8,838 nt of DNA, taken from the NCBI GenBank assembly GCA_016882185.1, contig VHCC01000031.1, forward strand, positions 1 through 8,838, given 5' to 3'. How positions within the stretch are numbered: the first letter of the stretch is position 1; each line of letters opens with the position of its first letter. This DNA is from Candidatus Pelagibacterales bacterium. GTDB lineage: Bacteria; Pseudomonadota; Alphaproteobacteria; Pelagibacterales; Pelagibacteraceae. The translations under genes were made by a program, and so were the position numbers. Below are positions 1-5,893 of this stretch, in pieces. The notes below the pieces were generated by a model, which saw nothing but the letters and a program-made list of their open reading frames with translations, was not told the origin of the DNA and made no database searches.

Positions 1-271
1 AATTTGAAACATTTTTTACAAAACTCTCAACAATAATCTTATCTTCAAATAATATTGGTTTTTTATAGGTAATAGTAAATTTATGGACAACAATTTTGAT
101 TTCTAATTTATCATTTAATTCTTTATGGTTATAGCCAATAGAATAAATAAGTTCGGTTCTAGCTCTTTCAAAATATTTTAAATAATTTGCGTAATAAACA
201 ATTCCGCCTGCATCCGTATCCTCATAGTAAATTTTAGTTTCATAAGAAAATTTCTTTAATGTACTAACCAT
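1..271 (-). CDS. ybgC: YbgC-type acyl-CoA thioesterase, N-terminal part (3' end outside window)
   Basis: This is the first 90 codons of a hotdog-fold thioesterase of the YbgC/4-hydroxybenzoyl-CoA thioesterase family. Members hydrolyse acyl-CoA thioesters in the cytoplasm and usually head the tol-pal cell-envelope operon. The diagnostic stretch is residues 15-38: YYEDTDAGGIVYYANYLKYF followed by ERAR. D20 matches the catalytic aspartate of E. coli YbgC (D18 there). The position of E. coli H25 is tyrosine here (Y27), which I recall as common in the family. The ATG at 271-269 overlaps the end of the upstream resolvase gene by 8 bases, which suggests translational coupling. No Shine-Dalgarno sequence is visible. 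Reading continues open to the window edge, so the C-terminal part and any following tolQ cannot be seen. The family call is secure; the substrate is not known. Confidence 0.92.
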   Translation of the reverse strand, partial: MVSTLKKFSYETKIYYEDTDAGGIVYYANYLKYFERARTELIYSIGYNHKELNDKLEIKIVVHKFTITYKKPILFEDKIIVESFVKNVSN

Positions 272-761
272 GAAAACTATCGTTTTTATAATTATCTATA
301 AAATATTTCCCAATTAGAATTGCATCCGCTTTATTAGAATCTTTTTTTCTAGCTATTTTGGGAGACATAGTTGGATAAATTTCTATAACTTTGGTTCTGC
401 TAGCATCTTTTACTGAGCCAATTAGATTAAAATGTTTTTTCCATTTTGCAGGTCTTACAAAATATATTGGAAAACTTAAAGCCGCACATATTCCTTTTAT
501 AATTCCAAAGGACTGTCCAAAATTGAACATACTGGTGACACCTTGGCCGGGCATTGCATTAACTTGTTCAACAATTACTGAAACTTTGTCACCCTCTTTT
601 ACAAAACTTTTGAATATATGTGTTACTTGCGCAGAATTAATTTGTCTTTTATTTTTTTTTCCATCAACCATTGTTGGAACATCATATATATCTAAAATAT
701 CCTTATTTTTAAAAACACAAATTGCTCCGCTTACACCAGGATCAATAGAAAAAACTAACAA
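264..761 (-). CDS. ruvC: RuvC-like Holliday-junction resolvase of the phage type
   Basis: This is a 165-residue RNase H-fold endonuclease predicted to cut branched DNA such as Holliday junctions. The N-terminal strand carries SIDPGVSGA (D7), the second acidic residue is E65 in IVEQV, and the C-terminal helix carries KADAIL (D146), with D141 as a candidate fourth metal ligand. The stretch at residues 69-86 (AMPGQGVTSMFNFGQSFG) followed by RPAKWKKH is the signature I associate with phage-type RuvC-like proteins. E. coli RuvC instead reads roughly KNADSALKLGQARG at this place. The start is TTG at 761-759, the only sensible start just before the IDPG motif. A GAAGGGG Shine-Dalgarno-like run lies upstream inside the end of yebC, about 12 bases away. 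The gene lies 4 bases after yebC and overlaps ybgC by 8 bases. No ruvA or ruvB follows. Fold and catalytic class are well supported; the exact DNA substrate is inference. Confidence 0.9.
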   Translation of the reverse strand: MLVFSIDPGVSGAICVFKNKDILDIYDVPTMVDGKKNKRQINSAQVTHIFKSFVKEGDKVSVIVEQVNAMPGQGVTSMFNFGQSFGIIKGICAALSFPIYFVRPAKWKKHFNLIGSVKDASRTKVIEIYPTMSPKIARKKDSNKADAILIGKYFIDNYKNDSFHG

Positions 762-765
762 TTTT

Positions 766-1509
766 TTAATTCGCCCCTTCTAATAATTTTTCATCAACTT
801 CAAAATTAGTAAAAACATTTTGAACATCGTCATCATCTTCTATCTGCTCTAAAAAATTTACAATTTTAGTAAATGTTTCTTTGTCTAAATTAACTTTATT
901 TAAAGGATTCCAAATAAGACCTGCAAAACTCAAATCTTTGATTTTTTTTTCTATTTTTTCTCTAACAAAATTAAATTCTTCTTTTTTACAATTAATTTCA
1001 TGATAGAAATCAGTTGTAACGCAATCTTCTGCTCCTGCATTAATTGCAAGTTCTAAAGCGTCATTTGCATTCATTAAATCTTTCTTTATCTTGATTTGCC
1101 CTATCTGTTCAAATTGATAACTGATTGATCCTGTTTCGCCCAGGGTTCCGCCAAATTTTTGAAATATTGTTCTGATATTTGATACTGCACGATTTTTATT
1201 ATCAGTTAATACTTCAATGATAACGCCTGTTCTTCCCGGTCCAAATCCCTCATATCTTGAAAATTCATAACTATTATCAATATTTCCCTGTGATTTTTTA
1301 ATAGCTCTTTCGATATTATCCTTTGGCATATTTGCAGCTCTTGCAGCTTGAACAGCCGCTCGCAACCTTGGATTCATTTCAGGATCAGGCGTTCCAAGTT
1401 TTGCTGAAACAGTTATTTCTCTTGAAAGCTTAGTAAATAGTTTAGATCGTATTTTATCTGCACGTCCTTTCCTGTGCATCATATTTTTAAAATGCGAATG
1501 ACCTGCCAT
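766..1509 (-). CDS. yebC: YebC/TACO1-family translation factor
   Basis: The product has 247 residues, normal for the family. YebC proteins were long annotated as transcriptional regulators; more recent work links the family, including mitochondrial TACO1, to relief of ribosome stalling at proline-rich stretches. I chose the ATG at 1509-1507 because the protein then begins MAGHSHFKNMMHRKGRADK, the conserved family N-terminus. An in-frame ATG 12 codons upstream would add MALILIKDLFKN and run into the end of the preceding gene. Other family marks are NPRLRAAVQAARAANMPKDN, then ERAIKKSQGN, YEGFGPGRTGVIIEVLTDN, the FGGTLGETGSISYQF stretch, and the acidic EDDDDVQN near the C-terminus. The KNMMHRKG form of the N-terminus resembles alphaproteobacterial versions. 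The gene lies 4 bases downstream of the phosphoesterase gene and 4 bases upstream of the resolvase gene. Confidence 0.96.
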   Translation of the reverse strand: MAGHSHFKNMMHRKGRADKIRSKLFTKLSREITVSAKLGTPDPEMNPRLRAAVQAARAANMPKDNIERAIKKSQGNIDNSYEFSRYEGFGPGRTGVIIEVLTDNKNRAVSNIRTIFQKFGGTLGETGSISYQFEQIGQIKIKKDLMNANDALELAINAGAEDCVTTDFYHEINCKKEEFNFVREKIEKKIKDLSFAGLIWNPLNKVNLDKETFTKIVNFLEQIEDDDDVQNVFTNFEVDEKLLEGAN

Positions 1510-1513
1510 GTTT

Positions 1514-2323
1514 TTAAAAAGATCTTTGATTAAAATGAGCGCCAATTGTGATGGGTTTTATATCTTTTGCAAGCCCGGTTTTGTCGTCGGCGAATACTTT
1601 AATTCCAGATAAAGTTCCTTTACCTAATGCAGGAGATAAACGCTCTAAATTTGGCTGTTTTAAAAATTTTCTTAATGCTGCATCTTTATCCATTCCTATG
1701 ACTGAGTCATAATCTCCACACATGCCAGCATCAGTTTGATATGCAGTTCCATTATTTAAAATTCTAAAATCATAAGTAGGTACATGACTATGCGTTCCCA
1801 CAACTAATGTAACTAGACCATCAAGATAATGACCCATGGCCATTTTTTCACTGGTTATTTCAGCATGGATATCAACGATAATAAAATCTACATCTTTGGT
1901 TAATTTTAAAGATTGTAATTTTAGAGAAATACAATTGAAAACATCATCTGCTTTTTTCATATAAATATTTCCCATAATATTAATTACAGCAACTTTTTTA
2001 TTATTTTTTAGAGAATAAATCTCACAACCCGATCCTGGTGTACCCTCCATAAAATTCAAGGGTCTCAACAATCTCTTCTCCATAGATATAAAATCTGCTG
2101 TTTCTTTTTGATCCCAAATATGATTGCCAGAAGTAATTACATCAACTCCAACCGAAAATAGCTCATCGCAAATTTTTTTTGTAATTCCATAACCGCCTGC
2201 AGCATTTTCTCCATTCACAATAACAAAATCTATTTCTTCGTTAGTTTTTAACTTTGGTAATTCAGATAAAACTATATCCCTTCCGGATCTTCCAACAATA
2301 TCTCCTAAAAATAAGAAATTCAT
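1514..2323 (-). CDS. ymdB: YmdB-like metallophosphoesterase (TIGR00282 family)
   Basis: This is a 269-residue calcineurin-like metallophosphoesterase of the B. subtilis YmdB / Deinococcus DR1281 type, unrelated to the E. coli macrodomain protein also called YmdB. Characterised members are dinuclear-metal phosphodiesterases acting on 2',3'- or 3',5'-cyclic nucleotides. All expected metal ligands are visible: D8 (LGDIVGRSG), E39 and N40 (NGENAAGG), N67 and H68 (SGNHIWDQKE), H153 (DIHAEITSEK), and H178 and H180 (GTHSHVPT). The C-terminal part includes TDAGMCGDYDSVIG, typical of the family. Length is normal. The ATG overlaps the stop of the upstream cyclo-ligase gene by one base (TAATG), a classic coupled junction. 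The gene is usual in alphaproteobacteria beside 5-FCL and yebC. The biological substrate here is unknown. Confidence 0.94.
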   Translation of the reverse strand: MNFLFLGDIVGRSGRDIVLSELPKLKTNEEIDFVIVNGENAAGGYGITKKICDELFSVGVDVITSGNHIWDQKETADFISMEKRLLRPLNFMEGTPGSGCEIYSLKNNKKVAVINIMGNIYMKKADDVFNCISLKLQSLKLTKDVDFIIVDIHAEITSEKMAMGHYLDGLVTLVVGTHSHVPTYDFRILNNGTAYQTDAGMCGDYDSVIGMDKDAALRKFLKQPNLERLSPALGKGTLSGIKVFADDKTGLAKDIKPITIGAHFNQRSF

Positions 2324-2871
2324 TAAATTTTTAAAAATCCTTTTTCTGTAAAAACATCATCTAAACAAAAGTCCGTTTTAAATACTTTTAATTTATCTTT
2401 TTTTTGAAATGAAAAACCGATTCCAATTGTTCTAAATTTTTTTTTATTTAAATTTAACATATTAAAATATTTGTCGTAATATCCAGAACCGTAGCCGAGC
2501 CTATTACCATATTTATCAAAAGCTAACAGTGGAACTAAAAAAATATCAGGTATTAAAGTTTTAGATTTTATAAAAGTTTGTGGTATTCCATATTTATTTA
2601 ATTGCAAAACATCGTTTGAATTCCATTTTTTAAACTCCATTAATTTATTATCTTTATGGATAAACGGTAATGTCAACGAGAATCCTTTTTTAAATAACAA
2701 CGTATTTAAAATTTTTAAATCTAATTCAAAGTTTATAGAATAATAAGAACCGATGATGTTTTTTTTGGATCGTATTATCTCTGAAAATAATGGACTAAAA
2801 TCTTGTTCTTTTAAATTAAAATATTTATTTTTTCTTAAGGAAAAAAAATACTTCCTTAACTTTTCTTTCAT
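2323..2871 (-). CDS. ygfA: 5-formyltetrahydrofolate cyclo-ligase (5,10-methenyltetrahydrofolate synthetase)
   Basis: The product has 182 residues, normal for the family. The enzyme uses ATP to convert 5-formyltetrahydrofolate, a dead-end folate made by serine hydroxymethyltransferase side activity, to 5,10-methenyltetrahydrofolate, returning it to one-carbon metabolism in the cytosol. The signature is near residues 111-133: FLVPLLAFDKYGNRLGYGSG followed by YYD. The glycine-rich GYGSGYYDKY loop forms the nucleotide/folate site. The N-terminus MKEKLRKYFFSLRKNK matches the usual K-x-x-LR opening, supporting the ATG at 2871-2869. The start lies 5 bases after the zapA stop and the stop overlaps the next start by one base. 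The zapA/5-FCL pairing is widespread in Proteobacteria, where 6S RNA often lies between the two genes; here there is no room for it. The gene is very AT-rich, with long T/A homopolymer runs like its neighbours. Confidence 0.94.
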   Translation of the reverse strand: MKEKLRKYFFSLRKNKYFNLKEQDFSPLFSEIIRSKKNIIGSYYSINFELDLKILNTLLFKKGFSLTLPFIHKDNKLMEFKKWNSNDVLQLNKYGIPQTFIKSKTLIPDIFLVPLLAFDKYGNRLGYGSGYYDKYFNMLNLNKKKFRTIGIGFSFQKKDKLKVFKTDFCLDDVFTEKGFLKI

Positions 2872-2876
2872 TAAAT

Positions 2877-3305
2877 TTAATTAATTTTTTCTAAAAAATT
2901 ATTTATTGAATTTGAAACTTTTTCGATAGACTCTGAATAATTTTTTTCATTATCTAAGATTTTACCTTTAAGTTCATGCAATTCTGATTGTAGACTTTGA
3001 ATTTCTTTTTCTTTATCTTCTTTATATAAAATTGATAAATTTTTAATTTCTTTAAATTTATCTAGTAAAGTTTTGTTTTGATTTTTAAGCTTTTCTATAG
3101 ACTCTTTGATGGTAAACATTTCATCAATCACTTGAATGGAGCTAATTAATAAAAGTTTACTTTCGCCTATATTTCCAAGATCACTTTTAAGCTTTTCAAA
3201 TTTTTCATTTAAATGTAAGGATAATTTTTCTAATTCCTGCTCCTGCCCATCCTCGCATGAAAGAATATAATCTCGATTATTGAATTTAACAGTAACATTT
3301 ACCAT
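2877..3305 (-). CDS. zapA: Cell division protein ZapA
   Basis: This is a 142-residue ZapA-family protein. ZapA binds FtsZ at mid-cell and bundles protofilaments to stabilise the Z ring. The N-terminal globular domain (about residues 1-35) has the family pattern VTVKFNNRDYILSCEDGQEQ followed by a helix. It is followed by SKLLLISSIQVIDEMF and then a long K/E-rich coiled coil (about 65-142). The coiled coil appears longer than in E. coli ZapA, whose whole length is about 109 residues. The start ATG overlaps the stop of the preceding coiled-coil gene by 7 bases (ATGGTAA), so the two are probably translationally coupled. A second ATG 6 bases downstream is out of frame. The neighbouring 5-FCL gene is the usual partner and supports the call. 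Sequence similarity in this family is low, so the call rests on the N-terminal pattern plus context. Confidence 0.88.
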   Translation of the reverse strand: MVNVTVKFNNRDYILSCEDGQEQELEKLSLHLNEKFEKLKSDLGNIGESKLLLISSIQVIDEMFTIKESIEKLKNQNKTLLDKFKEIKNLSILYKEDKEKEIQSLQSELHELKGKILDNEKNYSESIEKVSNSINNFLEKIN

Positions 3306-3823
3306 TTATCAAATTCTCCTAACATGGCATCTGTCTCTTGGCTTAATTCGTCAATTTTTTTTACAAACATTTTTTTATTTTTTAATATTTGTTCCAATTG
3401 TTCTTTTGTTGACTGCAATTCAGTTTGGACAGAATTAACTTCTTCTTTTAAATTTTTATTAATATTTTCAGTTTCCTCAATCTTATATCTAGACTCTTTT
3501 AATTCTGCTTCCATTTTAGCCAATTCATCTTTTATTGTTTGATTTTCTTTTTCTATAAGATCAATTTTATTTAATAATTCATAATTACCTGCATCTTGAT
3601 TATTTAGTTTTTCTTCAAAAACTTTTAGCTCATTGATGATATTATTTTTTTCTTGTTCTAAATTTTTTGACTTCTGATGCAATTCTTCTTTTTCTTTTTC
3701 TAACTGATGGCTTAATTTTTTTAGATAGCTGCTTTCTTCTTTTGAGGTTTTAATTAAATCTGCGATTGAATCTAGTTTGTTTAGACTTTCGAATAGCTGT
3801 GTTTCTTTATTCTTTAAATTCAT
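3299..3823 (-). CDS. Coiled-coil protein of unknown function, first gene of the zapA operon
   Basis: This is a 174-residue, cysteine-free, highly charged protein predicted to be almost entirely coiled coil from about residue 30 to 165, with repeated E/K/L/N heptad-like runs such as LEKEKEELHQKSKNLEQEK. There is no signal peptide or membrane segment, so it should be cytoplasmic. The C-terminus (FVKKIDELSQETDAMLGEFDKW) is less repetitive and ends in tryptophan; it may be a docking or capping element. The ATG at 3823-3821 gives MNLKNKETQ and a leader of about 75 bases to tkt on the other strand. Other alphaproteobacteria also carry a small coiled-coil gene (for example DUF4164 type) just upstream of zapA, so homology by position is possible, but coiled-coil composition makes sequence matching unreliable. 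The 7-base overlap with zapA suggests a role in division together with ZapA; this is inference. Confidence 0.8.
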   Translation of the reverse strand: MNLKNKETQLFESLNKLDSIADLIKTSKEESSYLKKLSHQLEKEKEELHQKSKNLEQEKNNIINELKVFEEKLNNQDAGNYELLNKIDLIEKENQTIKDELAKMEAELKESRYKIEETENINKNLKEEVNSVQTELQSTKEQLEQILKNKKMFVKKIDELSQETDAMLGEFDKW

Positions 3824-3837
3824 TAAACTGAAAAAAA

Positions 3838-3861
3838 ATGTTTAATTTGCATCTTAAACAT
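3838..3861. promoter_or_regulatory. 24-bp imperfect palindrome, candidate operator between divergent operons
   Basis: ATGTTTAA at 3838-3845 and TTAAACAT at 3854-3861 form perfect 8-base inverted arms. The central TGCA (3848-3851) is symmetric about the same axis, so 20 of 24 positions obey the dyad. The right edge overlaps the candidate -10 box of the minus-strand promoter, and the element lies about 40 bases upstream of the tkt start, a suitable place for a dimeric repressor. No known regulator box is recognised. AT-rich DNA produces chance palindromes, so function is inference. Confidence 0.35.
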
Positions 3862-3888
3862 AATAATAATTCCTGCAATCCAAGTCTA
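3860..3888 (-). promoter_or_regulatory. Candidate sigma-70-type promoter for the zapA-ybgC operon
   Basis: Read on the minus strand, TAGACT at 3888-3883 (4 of 6 matches to TTGACA) and TATTAT at 3865-3860 (5 of 6 matches to TATAAT) are separated by exactly 17 bases. Transcription would start near 3853 and give a leader of roughly 30 bases before the coiled-coil gene start at 3823. This is the only gap of useful size upstream of the seven-gene minus-strand set. In such AT-rich DNA a -10-like match is easy to find by chance, so the call is tentative. I could not pick out a convincing plus-strand promoter for tkt in the same gap. Confidence 0.4.
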
Positions 3889-3898
3889 TCTATGTTTC

Positions 3899-5881
3899 AT
3901 GACAAAAAATAATTACTCAGATCTAGCTAATGCAATAAGATTTTTGTCAATTGACGCAGTTCAAAAAGCAAACTCTGGTCATCCTGGTATGCCCATGGGT
4001 ATGGCTGATGTAACAACGATTCTTTTTAATAAATTTTTAAGATTCAATCCTCATAATCCATCTTGGTTTAATAGAGATAGATTTGTTTTGTCAGCAGGTC
4101 ATGGGTCAATGTTGCTTTATTCTGCTTTATACTTATCTGGTTATAAGACTATTACTATTGAAGATATTAAAAATTTTAGGCAATTAGATTCTATTTGCGC
4201 TGGGCATCCTGAGTATGAAAAAGATTCTGGAATAGAAACGACCACCGGCCCCTTAGGACAAGGCATAGCAAATGCTGTTGGCTTTGCTTTAGCCGAAGAA
4301 ATTAATAGAGAAAAATTTGGTAATAAGATTTGCAATCATAAAACTTATGTAATTGCAGGTGATGGTTGTTTAATGGAAGGTATAAGTCATGAAGCAATGA
4401 GTCTGGCCGGACACTTAAAACTTAAAAACTTAATATTATTTTTTGATAACAACTCTATTTCTATAGATGGAAACACAAATCTTAGTATTTCTGACGATTA
4501 TAGAAAAAGATTTTCTTCTTATAACTGGGATTTGATTGAGATTAATGGTCATGATCATAATCAAATTTCAAAAGCCATTAGTAAAGCACAAGCAGCAAAA
4601 AAACCAACGGTTATATCTTGTAAAACTATTATTGGTTATGGTTCGCCAAACAAAAGTAATACTGCCTCTGTTCATGGAAGTCCTTTGGGAGTCCCAGAGA
4701 TTGAATTGGTTAGAAAAAAATTAAAATGGTCACATCCTCCATTTGAGATACCTGAAAAAATTTTAAAAGAGTGGAGAAAATTAATTATTACTGGAAAAAA
4801 ACATGAGGAAAACTGGAAAAAGAATTTTGATAAATTAGAAAAAAATAAAAAAGAAGAGCTTTTAAGAATTAATTCTGGCAACTTGCCAAAAAACTTTAAT
4901 GAGAAAATTAACCAAATTAAAGATAAATTTTTTGAAAATTTAAAGCCCACTGCAACAAGAAAATCTTCAGAAGCATGTCTTGAGTCAATTACAACATTTA
5001 TTCCAGAACTTATAGGCGGCTCTGCAGATTTAACAGGTTCTAATAATACAAAATCATCATCTCAAAAAATAATAAAAGCTAGCAATTTTAATGGTACATA
5101 CATCCACTACGGAATAAGAGAACATGGTATGTGTGGTGTAATGAATGGTTTAGCTTTAGATCAAAGTATCATTCCTTACGGTGGAACGTTTTTAATATTT
5201 TCAGATTATTGCAAACCATCAATTAGATTAGCCGCATTAATGAAACAAAGAGTCATATATGTATTAACACATGACTCAATTGGTCTTGGTGAAGATGGGC
5301 CGACACATCAACCAGTGGAACAGTTATTTAGTTTAAGATCAATTCCAAATTTAAATGTATTTAGACCAGCAGACTCTATAGAAACTTTAGAGGCCTGGGA
5401 ATTAGCTTTAAAATCAAAATCATCACCTAGCGTTCTTGCTCTTACAAGACAAGATTTGCCAATGGTAAGAAAAAAAGAATCTAAAGAAAATTTAACTCAA
5501 TATGGAGGCTACATATTGAGTGATTCTAAAAAAGATAATTGTAATCTAACAATAATTGCAACTGGATCTGAAGTAGAGATTGCGTTGGATGTGCAAAAAA
5601 AATTAAATGATCAAAATATAGAATCAAAAGTTATTTCTATGCCTTGTTTAGAATTATTTGAGAAACAATCTCAAGAATATAAAAATAAAATTTTAGGAAA
5701 AAACTCTTTTAGAGTAACTATAGAAGCTGGAGTTACAACGGGTTGGGAAAAATATACATCTAATGGAATTTCTTTTGGTATCAATTCATTTGGAAAAAGT
5801 GCACCTTATAAACAAATATATAAACATTTTGGTCTTACATCTGAAAATATTACCTCTGAAATCAGGAAAAATTACAAATAA
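3899..5881 (+). CDS. tkt: Transketolase
   Basis: This is a full-length 660-residue thiamine-diphosphate enzyme of the non-oxidative pentose phosphate pathway. It moves two-carbon ketol units between sugar phosphates (for example xylulose 5-P to ribose 5-P or erythrose 4-P). The N-terminal domain has SGHPGMPMG (H28), SAGHGSMLLY (H68), TTGPLGQG, and the cofactor/metal motif GDGCLMEG (154-161) with N185 in DNNSISIDG. H259 lies in ASVHGSPLG. The pyrimidine-binding domain has GGSADLTGSN, REHGMCG with the catalytic glutamate E408, and YGGTFLIFSDY. It also has THDSIGLGEDGPTHQPVEQL (D459, H470), which contacts substrate phosphate and sugar. A lysine-rich linker spans about 285-345. The ATG at 3899 starts MTKNNYSDLANAIRFLSID, matching family N-termini; an ATG at 3892 is out of frame. 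No Shine-Dalgarno sequence is visible. It is the first gene of the plus-strand group, 12 bases before pgk. Confidence 0.98.
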   Translation: MTKNNYSDLANAIRFLSIDAVQKANSGHPGMPMGMADVTTILFNKFLRFNPHNPSWFNRDRFVLSAGHGSMLLYSALYLSGYKTITIEDIKNFRQLDSICAGHPEYEKDSGIETTTGPLGQGIANAVGFALAEEINREKFGNKICNHKTYVIAGDGCLMEGISHEAMSLAGHLKLKNLILFFDNNSISIDGNTNLSISDDYRKRFSSYNWDLIEINGHDHNQISKAISKAQAAKKPTVISCKTIIGYGSPNKSNTASVHGSPLGVPEIELVRKKLKWSHPPFEIPEKILKEWRKLIITGKKHEENWKKNFDKLEKNKKEELLRINSGNLPKNFNEKINQIKDKFFENLKPTATRKSSEACLESITTFIPELIGGSADLTGSNNTKSSSQKIIKASNFNGTYIHYGIREHGMCGVMNGLALDQSIIPYGGTFLIFSDYCKPSIRLAALMKQRVIYVLTHDSIGLGEDGPTHQPVEQLFSLRSIPNLNVFRPADSIETLEAWELALKSKSSPSVLALTRQDLPMVRKKESKENLTQYGGYILSDSKKDNCNLTIIATGSEVEIALDVQKKLNDQNIESKVISMPCLELFEKQSQEYKNKILGKNSFRVTIEAGVTTGWEKYTSNGISFGINSFGKSAPYKQIYKHFGLTSENITSEIRKNYK

Positions 5882-5893
5882 TCAAGCTTATAC

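Noticed and set aside
191..193. Catalytic-site histidine of E. coli YbgC (H25) replaced by tyrosine (Y27) in this YbgC
   Set aside because: As I recall, the VYYANY form is frequent in this family, so it is not evidence of lost activity; D20 is retained.
391..783. Plus-strand open frame of 130 codons opposite the resolvase gene
   Set aside because: It lies antisense to a gene with clear catalytic motifs, and its translation shows no recognisable domain; it is a shadow of the resolvase reading frame.
1510..1545. Longer yebC start that would add MALILIKDLFKN
   Set aside because: The conserved family N-terminus MAGHSHFKN begins at 1509, and the extension would overlap the end of the phosphoesterase gene.
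3324..3542. Plus-strand open frame of 72 codons inside the coiled-coil gene
   Set aside because: It is the reverse complement of heptad-rich coding sequence. Its hydrophobic F/S/N-rich translation is what antisense of K/E-rich codons gives.
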